DNA of 64,000 nucleotides, taken from NCBI GenBank assembly GCA_021799435.1, contig JAJZAN010000004.1:24603-88602 (forward strand), read 5' to 3'. The position numbers were made by a program, and so were the translations under genes. Below are positions 34,250 to 44,491 of the stretch, one piece after another. Positions within the stretch are counted from its first letter, which is position 1. Each line of letters begins with the position of its first letter. The notes under the pieces were generated by a model. That model was not told the origin of the DNA. It did no database searches and saw nothing but the letters and a program-made list of their open reading frames with translations. Source of the DNA: Bacillota bacterium (GTDB lineage: Bacteria; Bacillota; Sulfobacillia; Sulfobacillales; Sulfobacillaceae).

Positions 34250-35638
34250 CTACATAGAAGCTCCGGTCCAATCGATGGGTTCAAGGAAGTCGAAACCCGC
34301 CAAGGCGCTCTCGAGACTCCTGGTGATGTGGTCCAGATGCTCGGGCGTGTCAGCCTCAGCGCGTGCCACGAGGGCTGGCTGGGTATTGGAGGCCCGAACT
34401 AGACCCCATCCGTATGGGAACACGACCCGGACCCCGTCGATGTCGATGACTTTCACGGCAGAATCTTGACGGAAGTGGTCCTTCAGGGCCGTCACCACGT
34501 CAGCCTTCTTGTCGTCCGGACAGTCGATGCGGATTTCAGGCGTGGACGGCAGGTTGGGGACGCTTTCCAACAGCGCGGAGAGCGGTTCCTCGGTGTTGGA
34601 CAACAGCCGGAAAAGACGGCCAGCGGCGTAAAAGGCATCGTCATAGCCGTAGTACTCATCGGCAAAAAACATGTGGCCCGACATCTCGCCGGTGAACACC
34701 GCGTTGAGTTCTCGCATTTTGGCCTTGATTAGCGAGTGGCCGGTCTTGTAGAACTGGGGTTTGGCACCCAGCCGTTCCAACTCGTCATAAAGGGTCTGAG
34801 AACATTTGACCTCGACGATGGCCGGTGTGCCGGGGTACTTGGCGGCAATCTCACGCCAATAGAGAATCATGAGGCGGTCTCCCCAGATAATTTGTCCCTT
34901 TTCGTCGACGACGCCAATGCGGTCGCCGTCACCGTCGAACGCCACGCCCAAATCCGCATGTTCCGCCTGGACGGTCTTAATGAGATCGGTCAGATTCTTG
35001 GCCACAACGGGGTCTGGGTGGTGGTTGGGGAAGGTCGGATCAGGAGTGCAGTATAAGGGAATCGCGTCCACACCGAACGCTTTCATCACGTCTTCGGCAA
35101 AGAGACTGGGGGTTCCGTTGCCACAGTCTACGACGACTTTCAAGGGGCGCGGCCCAAGCCGAATCTTTTCTTTCAGCATGGCCAGATAGGCGGGGACGGG
35201 ATTGGCTTCGACTCGGGAGCCGCGTCCTTCGCGGAATTCGCCCCGCTCCATGATGCGGCGCACCTCTTGGATTTCTTCGCCGTAGATGGTGGACTTGCCG
35301 TGCGCCATCTTGAAGCCGTTATATTCGGCTGGATTGTGGCTGGCCGTAATCATGACGCCCGCTTCGCGGTCAAAGTGTACCCGCGCAAAGTAGAAAATCG
35401 GAGTCGTGACTTGTCCGATGTCAATGACATGGATACCGGTGGCCATGAGGCCCTCAGCCATCGCATCGCGATACGCCGGCGACGAGGCCCGGCTGTCCCA
35501 GCCCAAAAGCGCTTCGGTCGCCCCGCGGTCTGCCAGATAAGTCCCGAAGGCTCGACCCAACCGGACAACATCGGCCTCGTTCATATCGATATCGACCAGA
35601 CCGCGGATGTCATATTCCCGGAAAACGCTGCTATTCAA
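34250..35638 (-). CDS. Phosphomannomutase/phosphoglucomutase
   Basis: Interconverts hexose 6- and 1-phosphates for nucleotide-sugar synthesis. The 462 residues show VFREYDIRG at the start, active-site S100 in TASHNPAEYNGFK, the Mg loop AFDGDGDRIGV, GEMSGHMFF and the C-terminal phosphate site ASNTQPALVARAEA. This is the AlgC-type dual-specificity family. TTG at 35638 is preferred because AGGAAAGGCGGG lies upstream and the product then begins like relatives. It could feed the polyprenyl-mannose cassette at 23121-25490. Confidence 0.92.
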   Translation of the reverse strand: MNSSVFREYDIRGLVDIDMNEADVVRLGRAFGTYLADRGATEALLGWDSRASSPAYRDAMAEGLMATGIHVIDIGQVTTPIFYFARVHFDREAGVMITASHNPAEYNGFKMAHGKSTIYGEEIQEVRRIMERGEFREGRGSRVEANPVPAYLAMLKEKIRLGPRPLKVVVDCGNGTPSLFAEDVMKAFGVDAIPLYCTPDPTFPNHHPDPVVAKNLTDLIKTVQAEHADLGVAFDGDGDRIGVVDEKGQIIWGDRLMILYWREIAAKYPGTPAIVEVKCSQTLYDELERLGAKPQFYKTGHSLIKAKMRELNAVFTGEMSGHMFFADEYYGYDDAFYAAGRLFRLLSNTEEPLSALLESVPNLPSTPEIRIDCPDDKKADVVTALKDHFRQDSAVKVIDIDGVRVVFPYGWGLVRASNTQPALVARAEADTPEHLDHITRSLESALAGFDFLEPIDWTGASM

Positions 35639-35737
35639 AAAGAAACCCGCCTTTCCTATACGTATCAGCTTTACCGCCAATCATACCGCTTTTTTACTAC
35701 GGGGATATCAATCCCGCGAATTTTCTCTCAAAAAAAG

Positions 35738-35767
35738 TTGACTCTAATTACAACTGCACGGTAGAAT
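35738..35767 (+). promoter_or_regulatory. Sigma-A promoter of the NCS1 permease gene
   Basis: TTGACT (35738-35743) and TAGAAT (35762-35767) are separated by 18 bp, in an AT-rich stretch 75 nt before the gene. Confidence 0.65.
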
Positions 35768-35776
35768 TCCGAACAT

Positions 35777-35842
35777 AAACCTGTAGGATCACAACAAATG
35801 TTCAGGTTTCCTGATCACTCGAATCTATTAAGGAGGTTTTTC
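35777..35842 (+). promoter_or_regulatory. Structured leader of the NCS1 permease gene
   Basis: AAACCTG (35777-35783) pairs with CAGGTTT (35803-35809). GATCA (35787-35791) can instead pair with a TGATC downstream at 35812-35816, giving alternative folds ahead of the AAGGAGG site at 35830-35836. No known riboswitch class is recognised. Confidence 0.4.
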
Positions 35843-37213
35843 ATGGCGGCGAACGAAGATGTTCGTTATGGCGATGAAATAGCGCAAATCGAACCGATCG
35901 GCATCGAGCACATCAAAGAGTCGGAGCGCCACGGCAAGGTCTCTTCCGTTTTTACGCTGTGGTGGGGTGCCAATGTGGAGCTCGCTACGCTGACGACCGG
36001 CGTGGCAGCTGTCGGATTGTTTGGGCTAAGCTTCTGGCAGGCAGCCATCGGTCTCATCATCGGCAATATTCTTGGAGCCGCCATTCTGGGTTTGGTTTCC
36101 ACCTTTGGCCCGCGATTGGGCGTGCCGCAGATGGTGCATTCGCGGGCGCCGTTCGGCTTTGTGGGCAACTTCTTGCCGGGGGCCTTCAACTTGATTGCCG
36201 GGGCCATGTGGTTCGCTGTCAACACGGTGTTGGGAACGTTTGCCTTCATGGCACTGTTCCACACCGACTTCTTTATCGGACTGCTAATTATGGTTGCAAT
36301 TCAGGTTATTGTCGCTGTCTACGGTTACAACATGATCCACGCGGTCGAGCGGTGGATGGCGGGTCTCCTGACCCTGGTTTTCATCGGCGTGTCGATTTTT
36401 GCCTTCTCGCACGCCCATTACGCCCTGCCTTTCAATCCCGTGCACACCTTGGGGGCATATACGGGAATCACCGGTGGCATTATCGAGGCCGCAGGATTGG
36501 CGCTCTCTTACCTGTTTGGATGGACTGTGTTTGGCTCGGACTACACTCGTTACCTTCCTAAGAGCACGAAGCCATCAGCCATTTTCGCCAACGCGGCGTC
36601 CTCGAACTTTGTGGCCGCTTTGTGGCTGGAACTGGTGGGCGTCGCGCTGGCTACGGTGTTTCCCGCGGCTGCCAACGGGAACCCGATTGGTCTCTTGTCG
36701 GGGATAAACCCGCATTGGCTGGTTGATTTGACCTTGTTGGCGGTCATGTTGGGTACAGTGACCGCGAACGTGCTGAACATCTATTCCGGGTCTCTATCGG
36801 CTTTGGTTATTCAGGTGCCCATTAAGCGTTGGATGGCGGCTGTCGCGGTCGGGATTATTGGGGCCGTGGTGGCCTATATCGGACACAAGGCCTACTATTT
36901 GGACTTCGAAAACTTCTTGTTCTTGTTGGCTTATTGGTTGGCTCCGTGGTCAGCGGTTGTGTTGGTAGACTTCTTCCTGATCAACAAGGGAAATTATCCG
37001 GAATCCATCTTCTACAACCCCAAGCGTCTCTTCAATCGAGGCCTCTGGGCATGGCTGATTGGCATTGCGGTGTCGGTTCCGTTCTTCAACCAATCGTTGT
37101 ACGTGGGCCCCATCGCATACCGCTATGGCCACTTGGGGGATATCTCTTACTATGTCAGCTTTGTCGTAGCCGGATTGATTTATTGGCTGATAGGCAAGCG
37201 TCAGAAGGCCTAG
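35843..37213 (+). CDS. NCS1-family nucleobase/cytosine permease
   Basis: Sodium- or proton-coupled importer of a nucleobase or related compound. The 456 residues form about 12 helices. IEPIGIEHIKESERHGKVSSVFTLWWGANVEL is the conserved entry segment, followed by PQMVHSRAPFGFVGNFLPG and the later SDYTRYLPKSTKPSAIF and NIYSGSLSAL. It resembles the purine-cytosine (CodB/PucI-like) branch; substrate not fixed. AAGGAGG lies 6 nt before the ATG. No catabolic gene lies beside it, so it works as a lone importer with a structured leader. Confidence 0.88.
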   Translation: MAANEDVRYGDEIAQIEPIGIEHIKESERHGKVSSVFTLWWGANVELATLTTGVAAVGLFGLSFWQAAIGLIIGNILGAAILGLVSTFGPRLGVPQMVHSRAPFGFVGNFLPGAFNLIAGAMWFAVNTVLGTFAFMALFHTDFFIGLLIMVAIQVIVAVYGYNMIHAVERWMAGLLTLVFIGVSIFAFSHAHYALPFNPVHTLGAYTGITGGIIEAAGLALSYLFGWTVFGSDYTRYLPKSTKPSAIFANAASSNFVAALWLELVGVALATVFPAAANGNPIGLLSGINPHWLVDLTLLAVMLGTVTANVLNIYSGSLSALVIQVPIKRWMAAVAVGIIGAVVAYIGHKAYYLDFENFLFLLAYWLAPWSAVVLVDFFLINKGNYPESIFYNPKRLFNRGLWAWLIGIAVSVPFFNQSLYVGPIAYRYGHLGDISYYVSFVVAGLIYWLIGKRQKA

Positions 37214-37228
37214 GAACGGTGACGCCAA

Positions 37229-37262
37229 GAGAAGGAGCCAGTCTTAGGACTGGCTCCTTCTC
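37229..37262 (+). terminator. Hairpin terminator after the permease
   Basis: A perfect 15-bp stem GAGAAGGAGCCAGTC/GACTGGCTCCTTCTC with loop TTAG. The following sequence is not T-rich, so termination may be partial or Rho-assisted. Confidence 0.6.
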
Positions 37263-37317
37263 GGTCTTGCGGCACTGTTGTAAAATAGCTTCGAATGATT
37301 TGTAGGGAGGAACCTGA

Positions 37318-37767
37318 GTGCAGATCCGGGCCTATCGTCCCCAGCATGATTTTCGGGCGCTCTTGGATGCGCAATGTGATCTCTATCAATTAAACTTTCC
37401 CCGATTTATCTGCACCCCGGTATTTTTGGCGGATCAGGCTCAGCGGCTCCGGGTGGCCGGTCGTCGGCCATTGGAAAACGGTATTTTCATCCTGGACGAT
37501 AACGGCACCATGGCCGGATTTGTGTGGGTGGCGGTACGCATGGATTTGCAAGGAGCCTATGGATCGGTGGACCAGGTCTATCTGAAGCCCGCATATCGGC
37601 GCCAGGGGCTGGGGAGTCTCCTCATGCAGGCCGCCGAAGATTTCGTGCGCCGGCAGGGCCTCAAAATAGCCAGGCTGTATGTGACGCAGGATAACCGGGA
37701 TGCCGTGCGGCTATATGAGCGCAGCGGATATTCTGTGACCCGCTACGAGATGGAGCGGCCCTTATAG
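37318..37767 (+). CDS. GNAT-family N-acetyltransferase
   Basis: A 149-residue acetyltransferase with the acetyl-CoA signature VDQVYLKPAYRRQGLGSLLMQAAEDFVRRQG and a C-terminal NRDAVRLYERSGYSVTRYEMER. The target (amine or protein N-terminus) is unknown. GGGAGG precedes the GTG at 37318. It is convergent with another GNAT gene and overlaps it by 6 nt. Confidence 0.88.
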   Translation: MQIRAYRPQHDFRALLDAQCDLYQLNFPRFICTPVFLADQAQRLRVAGRRPLENGIFILDDNGTMAGFVWVAVRMDLQGAYGSVDQVYLKPAYRRQGLGSLLMQAAEDFVRRQGLKIARLYVTQDNRDAVRLYERSGYSVTRYEMERPL

Positions 37768-38316
37768 CGTGCGCCGCTTCTCCATGAGCCAGCAATCCTC
37801 CCATACGCCTTCATGATATTCATGACAGATGAGCCGCGTTAAGATGACAAACCCGCACTTTTGGTAGACGTGGACGGCACGGGCGTTGGAGATTCGCGGA
37901 TCGAGGATGACGCGATGGGCGCCCCAATAATTCAGCAAAGTGTCGGACGCCAACCGCGTCAATTGGGTGCCCAGACCGTGCCCCCATAACGAGGTCTCCC
38001 CTAAAAACATATCCATGCCGACACTGTATTCATACGCCGGAAAGCCAAATCGTTCGACGTCTTTGAAATGGAGCGGATACACTTGCAGAAATCCGGCAGG
38101 CTTATTATGCCATTCGACCATACAGCCCTGAACCGGGTGGCCGGTTTTCCTCATGTAGTGATGTTCGATGTAATCCCAGTCGGCTGGGGTGTCACGCCCA
38201 TCATAATAGGTCAGCACCGTAGGGTCATTGAGCCAACGATACAAGTGCGGGCCGTCCCCGGCGGCCAGGGGTCGGATTGAGAGGGAGCCCTGGGCAGCCG
38301 AAAACCCTGCCACCAT
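37762..38316 (-). CDS. GNAT-family acetyltransferase, AAC(6')-like
   Basis: A 184-residue acetyltransferase: LSIRPLAAGDGPHLYRWLNDPTVLTYYDGRD at the N-terminus, MDMFLGETSLWGHGLGTQLTRLASDTLL as the CoA loop and DPRISNARAVHVYQKCGFVI at the C-terminus. This order is typical of AAC(6')- and siderophore-type acetyltransferases. Whether it confers aminoglycoside resistance cannot be judged. GGAGG lies 12 nt before ATG 38316, within the end of the upstream FTCD-like gene. Confidence 0.82.
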   Translation of the reverse strand: MVAGFSAAQGSLSIRPLAAGDGPHLYRWLNDPTVLTYYDGRDTPADWDYIEHHYMRKTGHPVQGCMVEWHNKPAGFLQVYPLHFKDVERFGFPAYEYSVGMDMFLGETSLWGHGLGTQLTRLASDTLLNYWGAHRVILDPRISNARAVHVYQKCGFVILTRLICHEYHEGVWEDCWLMEKRRTL

Positions 38317-38317
38317 G

Positions 38318-38842
38318 CTAGATTTCCGCCTCCATCCGACGAACCCGGTCTTGGATGCGGTCCTGATCGGACTCATGCAGGTGGGATAGATTGGCTGACA
38401 CCAGCGACCTTAAACTGTCCTCCACGGTGCGAAAAAGCTGGCACGCCAACTCCCGGTCCCAATGGGCGGGCGCGTAACCGGAGATGCTGGGATGGGCCGA
38501 AACCCCCAGACCCTCGTGGGCCCATTGCCAAATGGCCAGCGGGACCTCGGTTGCCGGCAGAAACGTATCCGGGCCTGGGTGCTCCATTACGCGCCGGAAT
38601 GCCGTGGCGTCGGCCGATGCCAGCCGCATGAGCTCCGACCGGGCTTGCCGGGCCAGGGCAATCTGGAAGCCAAGGTCAACCGCAGGCTGACGCTTTTGGG
38701 CTAGTCCCGCCACCATTTCCAGGAGTGCCCAGCCTTGGGCGCAAGCAAGGGCCGCCACGCTGCCGCCTGCCCAAACCGGGGTGGGACGTGCAACTAGAGA
38801 AAGCCAGTCATTGAGCGAGCTAGGGGTGAGATGATCGGGCAT
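38318..38842 (-). CDS. Formiminotransferase-cyclodeaminase-like (FTCD_C) protein
   Basis: A 174-residue helical protein like the cyclodeaminase domain: SLNDWLSLVARPTPVWAGGSVAALACAQGWALLEMV, with the GGSVAAL turn, and ADATAFRRVME. Family members use tetrahydrofolate derivatives, but free-standing ones are poorly known. It is slightly shorter than the usual 200 residues. The start ATG 38842 is followed by MPDHLTPSS, and GGAGGCGAAC lies upstream. It overlaps into the GNAT region, 1 nt apart. Confidence 0.78.
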   Translation of the reverse strand: MPDHLTPSSLNDWLSLVARPTPVWAGGSVAALACAQGWALLEMVAGLAQKRQPAVDLGFQIALARQARSELMRLASADATAFRRVMEHPGPDTFLPATEVPLAIWQWAHEGLGVSAHPSISGYAPAHWDRELACQLFRTVEDSLRSLVSANLSHLHESDQDRIQDRVRRMEAEI

Positions 38843-38923
38843 AGTTCGCCTCCTTGCTCCCCATGGTACAGGTACCGCTGGCGGGAAACAATCTGTGCCG
38901 TGCGGGGACCTCTTATGGGCAAT

Positions 38924-38958
38924 AAAAACCGTCCCGCGAGGTGGCGGGACGGTTTTTT
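38924..38958. terminator. Bidirectional terminator between htrA and the FTCD-like gene
   Basis: AAAAACCGTCCCGC (38924-38937) pairs with GCGGGACGGTTTTT (38944-38957), flanked by T runs on both strands. It lies 12 nt beyond the htrA stop codon, so it chiefly ends htrA transcription. Confidence 0.85.
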
Positions 38959-38969
38959 GAGGAGTCTCT

Positions 38970-40187
<1,218 letters not shown>

Positions 40188-40217
40188 ACGGTGCCTCCCA
40201 ACGTAAAATTTTTCTCT

Positions 40218-40249
40218 AGTGTATCCCCAAGATGTTACAAATACGTTAC
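40218..40249 (-). promoter_or_regulatory. htrA promoter with direct repeats
   Basis: On the minus strand TACACT (40218-40223) can serve as a -10 box. Two GTTAC repeats (plus-strand 40234-40238 and 40245-40249), 11 bp apart, sit near the -35 position, a spacing used by OmpR-type regulators. Confidence 0.4.
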
Positions 40250-40333
40250 GATCGTCATAACTCGCGGATTTTGAGGCCGTCGGTGCCTGCAGACAGTGGT
40301 TTAGGGTTTCCCCGAAAAGGGGTGAGTGCGTCG

Positions 40334-40678
40334 ATGCACGTGTGGATAGTAGATGACGATCCCGCCGTTTTGGCGTTGGTGACTGCCGCCGTCGAGCGTT
40401 TTGGCGCGGAGGTTAGAGGATTTTCGACAGTATCGGCGGTTTTGGAAGCGTTGGCTTTGGAGTCCCCGCCGGATGTGTGTCTGGCCGACTGGACCATTGC
40501 CGATGGACCAATTCTGCGTGCTGTTCCCCTGATGCCCGGTACCCGCGTTGTCGTGATGTCCGGCAACCCGGCTGCCGAAGTGGATCTGCCTGAGAATGTC
40601 GAATGGCTGCCCAAACCCTTTCGGTTGGGTGATTTGAGCCGCCTGGTGGAGACCGCGGAACCTGAGTTGCACCCCTGA
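40334..40678 (+). CDS. Orphan response-regulator receiver protein
   Basis: A 114-residue single receiver domain without output. D7/D8 form the acidic pocket, D52 (CLADW) the phospho-acceptor, S76 (VVMSGN) and K94 (PKPF) the switch residues; all are present. The loop after D52 is shorter than usual. In Bacillus the orphan receiver Spo0F is a few genes upstream of glpX-rho, which is close to the position here, so a Spo0F-like relay role is possible but unproved. ATG 40334 has AAAAGGGG 11 nt upstream; GTG 40322 overlaps that site. Confidence 0.72.
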   Translation: MHVWIVDDDPAVLALVTAAVERFGAEVRGFSTVSAVLEALALESPPDVCLADWTIADGPILRAVPLMPGTRVVVMSGNPAAEVDLPENVEWLPKPFRLGDLSRLVETAEPELHP

Positions 40679-40835
40679 CTGCTTTGTGCTAGGATGCCAG
40701 GAGAATTCTGGATCAACCCACTGCCAACCATTTGTGGTTAGACTGTGTGAGGCGAGGGTACCCTAGGAACACCCCCGGTATAGCGCGACAACCCTACACT
40801 TTCTCAGTTCAATTTCACACCGTTTGGAGGCAATT

Positions 40836-41825
40836 ATGGAGCGCGAGCTAGCGCTGGAGTTTGTGCGGGTGACCGAGGCTGCCGCTATTCAGGCGGGACG
40901 GCTGATGGGCCGCGGCGACAAGAACGGCGCGGACAAACTGGCGGTCGACGCAATGCGTGCCATGCTGGATACCGTCGATATCCGCGGCACGGTCGTCATT
41001 GGCGAGGGTGAAATGGACGAAGCGCCGATGCTCTACATCGGTGAGGAAATCGGCGGGGGCAACGGTGAACCCGTCGATATCGCCGTCGATCCATTGGAAG
41101 GCACCAACTTGGTGTCGAAGGGACTTCCCGGTGCCATTGCCGTGATGGCGGTAGCACCGCGCGGCCATCTCTTGCACGCACCGGACATGTATATGGAGAA
41201 GATCGTGACCGGACCCGCGGGGAGGGGTGCGATTTCTCTGGATGCCCCGATAGAAGATAACCTGCGCGCCTTGGCGAAGCGGCTCGAAAAGCCGGTCGAA
41301 GATTTGACTGCCGTGATTTTGGACCGCGAACGCCACCAGGAGCTCATTCGCCGTATCCGGGAGACGGGTGCGCGGATCCGTCTCATCTCCGATGGAGATG
41401 TTTCGCCGGCTTTGGCGGCCTGTGTGCCGGATTCGGGGATTGATTTGCTGGTCGGTTCGGGCGGGGCGCCGGAAGGCGTCATTGCTGCGGCGGCCGTGAA
41501 ATGCCTGGGCGGGGAAATGCAGGCCCGACTGTTGCCGGAAGACGCTGCACAAGAACAGCGTGTCCGGGACATGGGCGTGAGTGACCCGCGCCAGCTTCTC
41601 AAGCTGGATGATTTGGTGAAAGGCGACGATGTGCTGTATGTAGCCACCGCCATTACCGACAACGATCTCTTAGACGGAGTGCATTACGGACCCCAATTTT
41701 GCGCGACCCATAGCGTGGTGATGCGTTCGCTCACCGGCACGGTGCGGTTTGTTCGTGCAGATCACCAATTGAACCGCAAATGGCCGGAAGGGCGTCCCGT
41801 GACCCAATTGAGGAGGAAAAATTAG
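40836..41825 (+). CDS. glpX: Fructose-1,6-bisphosphatase class II (GlpX)
   Basis: Removes the 1-phosphate of fructose 1,6-bisphosphate in gluconeogenesis (may also act on sedoheptulose bisphosphate). The 329 residues show GRGDKNGADKLAVDAMR, metal residues in VIGEGEMDEAPMLY and AVDPLEGTNLVSKG, LISDGDVSPAL and VGSGGAPEGVIAAAAVK. The ATG at 40836 follows GGAGG, five nt away. rho follows 5 nt later, the same gene pair as in Bacillus subtilis. The 157-nt region before it shows no clear promoter. Confidence 0.95.
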   Translation: MERELALEFVRVTEAAAIQAGRLMGRGDKNGADKLAVDAMRAMLDTVDIRGTVVIGEGEMDEAPMLYIGEEIGGGNGEPVDIAVDPLEGTNLVSKGLPGAIAVMAVAPRGHLLHAPDMYMEKIVTGPAGRGAISLDAPIEDNLRALAKRLEKPVEDLTAVILDRERHQELIRRIRETGARIRLISDGDVSPALAACVPDSGIDLLVGSGGAPEGVIAAAAVKCLGGEMQARLLPEDAAQEQRVRDMGVSDPRQLLKLDDLVKGDDVLYVATAITDNDLLDGVHYGPQFCATHSVVMRSLTGTVRFVRADHQLNRKWPEGRPVTQLRRKN

Positions 41826-41830
41826 ACTTT

Positions 41831-43786
41831 ATGGCCGATGATTTGAAGGAGAGCGCATCCGCTGCTCCCAAGCGCCCCCGGCGCCCTCGCAGTGCCAAAG
41901 CAAGCGTTGCGGCACCCACCGAGACAACTGCCCCAGAGGAAACCTCCGAGTCCACAGCCGCCGCTAAACGACCCCGCCGACCCCGCTCCGCATCGACGGA
42001 CACGCAACCGGCTAAATCGCGCGGACGCCAGAAGGCCCAAGCCGAAACTGCGCCGCCTATTCATGTGGACGTCGCGTCCCCGATGCCGTATGGAGATGCA
42101 GCGCCGGCTAACGTTGCATCCCATGTCACCGAGGGTGAGACGCTGCCTAGTCCCAAACGGCCCAGGAAACCGTCCGCCAACCGTCGCCGCTCCAAGGAGC
42201 CAGACAACAAGGAGACAGCGGTCGCCGAAACCCCTGAATCTCGCCAACCCGCGGTGGAGACGACCCAACCCGCCGCCGAGGCGGCCACGAGCCCCGTTGT
42301 CGTCGATACCACCACAAGTCCTATTAAGACGGAGGAAGCATTGGTTCCGGCGCCGCCGCGATTGGCTCCCGCCCCACGCGTGGCCGAGAGTGAGGCTGCG
42401 GGGAATCTCGCAGCGTCGAACCCCACCGCCCAGCCAAACCGTCCCCGTGACAACCGCCGACCTGACATGAACCATCGTGGCAACAACAGTGCGGGACGAC
42501 GCGACATTCCCAAGCAGCGTGAAAATTCGTTTACCATGGCGCAATTGGATGCCATGACGCTTCTCGACCTGTATAAACTTGCGCGCCAGTTTAACATCGA
42601 GAACTTCCGCCAGTACAAAAAGGGCGAGTTAATCTGGGAAATCCTCCGAGCCCGCACTCATAAAGACGGATTTGTCTTTGTGCAAGGTCTGTTGGATATC
42701 GTGGGGGACTATGGATTTCTCAGGCCCACCGACTTTCAGCGCAGTCGGGAAGATGTGTATGTGTCGGCGTCTCAGATTCGCCGCTTTGACCTGCGGGCTG
42801 GAGACCAAGTCTCCGGACAAGCGCGGCCTCCCAAGGACGGGGAGCGGTACTTTGCCCTCCTCAGAGTGGAGGCTGTGAATGGTCTCTCTCCGGAGAAATC
42901 CGCTGAACGGCCTGACTTTGATGGCCTAACCCCTATCTTCCCGGACTCGCGCTTTCGTTTGGAGACTACGCGCGAAGACTTGGCGTGCCGCTTGGTCGAC
43001 ATTGTGGCTCCCATTGGCCGAGGTCAGCGCGGTCTCATCGTAGCGCCGCCCAAGGCCGGCAAGACTGTGTTGTTGAAGAAGCTGGCCAACGCTATAGCCC
43101 AAAACAGTCCCGAGACGCACCTGATGGTCTTGCTCATCGATGAGCGGCCGGAAGAAGTGACAGACATGGAACGGTCGGTTCGCGGCGAAGTGGCCAGTTC
43201 CACGTTCGATGAGCCGCCGGAAGACCATATCCGGGTCGCCGAGATGGTGCTGGAGCGCGCCAAGCGTTGGGTGGAAATGGGACGCGATGTGGTGATTTTG
43301 CTGGACTCCATTACCCGGCTGGCGCGCGCTTACAACCTCACCATACCAGCCTCGGGGCGGACGCTCTCCGGCGGCATGGATCCGGCAGCGCTTCATAAGC
43401 CCAAGCGATTTTTCGGCGCGGCTCGAAAAGTGGAACACGGCGGCAGCTTGACCATCCTGGCCACGGCTTTGGTGGATACCGGCTCGCGCATGGATGACGT
43501 GATTTACGAGGAATTCAAGGGTACCGGCAACATGGAACTGCATCTAGACCGGAAGTTGGCGGAACGCCGTACGTTCCCGGCCGTGGACATCAAGCGGTCC
43601 GGCACTCGACGCGAAGACTTGCTGATGACCAGCGAGGAGTTGGACATCATCTGGCAGGTGCGCAAAGCGATCCACAATCTGGGCAATCAGGAGGCCACCG
43701 AGCTTTTGTTGCAGAACTTGAAGCGAACCCGCTCCAATGCGGAATTCTTCAAGCTCTTTGTCGCGTCTCAAGGGGGTCAGGGCTGA
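41831..43786 (+). CDS. rho: Transcription termination factor Rho with long N-terminal extension
   Basis: Hexameric RNA helicase that ends transcription. Residues 1-235 form a Pro/Ala/Ser/Thr/Arg-rich, low-complexity extension with repeated KRPR(R/K)P basic patches. The conserved protein then begins [20 protein letters not shown] (Rho-N), followed by the RNA-binding domain ([19 protein letters not shown]) and ATPase: Walker [42 protein letters not shown]. Total 651 residues against about 420 in Bacillus. The start is not certain: AGGAGG at 41811-41816 is 14 nt from ATG 41831, and the frame stays open to 41780 inside glpX. Confidence 0.95.
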   Translation: MADDLKESASAAPKRPRRPRSAKASVAAPTETTAPEETSESTAAAKRPRRPRSASTDTQPAKSRGRQKAQAETAPPIHVDVASPMPYGDAAPANVASHVTEGETLPSPKRPRKPSANRRRSKEPDNKETAVAETPESRQPAVETTQPAAEAATSPVVVDTTTSPIKTEEALVPAPPRLAPAPRVAESEAAGNLAASNPTAQPNRPRDNRRPDMNHRGNNSAGRRDIPKQRENSFTMAQLDAMTLLDLYKLARQFNIENFRQYKKGELIWEILRARTHKDGFVFVQGLLDIVGDYGFLRPTDFQRSREDVYVSASQIRRFDLRAGDQVSGQARPPKDGERYFALLRVEAVNGLSPEKSAERPDFDGLTPIFPDSRFRLETTREDLACRLVDIVAPIGRGQRGLIVAPPKAGKTVLLKKLANAIAQNSPETHLMVLLIDERPEEVTDMERSVRGEVASSTFDEPPEDHIRVAEMVLERAKRWVEMGRDVVILLDSITRLARAYNLTIPASGRTLSGGMDPAALHKPKRFFGAARKVEHGGSLTILATALVDTGSRMDDVIYEEFKGTGNMELHLDRKLAERRTFPAVDIKRSGTRREDLLMTSEELDIIWQVRKAIHNLGNQEATELLLQNLKRTRSNAEFFKLFVASQGGQG

Positions 43787-44491
43787 GTGGCGGGTGAGCG
43801 CGTCTTAGTCGTCGATGATGATCGCCATATCCGCGAGCTCTGCCGAATGTATCTGGAACATGCCGGATACGTGGTGGACGAAGCCGGGGATGGGGAGGAG
43901 GCGCTCACCAAGGTTGACCACGAGCCCTACGATTTGATGGTTTTGGACCTGATGCTGCCGCGCGTGGATGGATTTGATGTGCTGTCTGACGTGCGCGGCC
44001 GCGATCAGTGGTTGCCGGTGGTGATGCTGACGGCCATGGGCGATGAAGAGGATCGGCTGCTGGGGCTAGACATGGGCGCCGATGATTATATGATTAAACC
44101 TTTTAGTCCGAAGGAACTGGTGGCTCGCGTCAATGCCGTGCTGAGACGTGTTATGCAGGGCCCTAAAACGGGCAGCGACACGCGGATCCATCACCCCGGT
44201 CTCCTCATCAACACGGATGAGCGTTTCGTGCAGGCCGGGCAGGACACCCTCACGCTCACGCCGCGCGAATATGACCTGCTGTGTTTCTTGGCCATCCACC
44301 CCAAGCAGATTTTTAGCCGTGAACACCTCTTGGACCGCGTGTGGGGGCTCGATTTCGAGGGAGACAGCCGTACCGTGGACGTGCACGTGACCCGGCTCCG
44401 CCAGAAACTGATGGCGAGCTCGTCCCCTTATGAGTATCTCGACACCGTGTGGGGACAGGGCTACCGCTTTCAGCCCAAACCGCGGTCGTGA
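43787..44491 (+). CDS. OmpR/PhoB-family response regulator
   Basis: A 234-residue regulator: receiver domain (VVDDDRHIRELCRMYLEHAGY, LMVLDLMLPRVDGFDVL with the phospho-aspartate, VMLTAMG, YMIKPFSPKEL) and a winged-helix DNA-binding domain (TLTPREYDLLCFLAIHPKQIFSREHLLDRVWG ... VDVHVTRLRQKL). GTG at 43787 abuts the rho stop. The histidine kinase gene overlaps its end, so the two are a pair. The signal is unknown. Confidence 0.92.
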   Translation: MAGERVLVVDDDRHIRELCRMYLEHAGYVVDEAGDGEEALTKVDHEPYDLMVLDLMLPRVDGFDVLSDVRGRDQWLPVVMLTAMGDEEDRLLGLDMGADDYMIKPFSPKELVARVNAVLRRVMQGPKTGSDTRIHHPGLLINTDERFVQAGQDTLTLTPREYDLLCFLAIHPKQIFSREHLLDRVWGLDFEGDSRTVDVHVTRLRQKLMASSSPYEYLDTVWGQGYRFQPKPRS

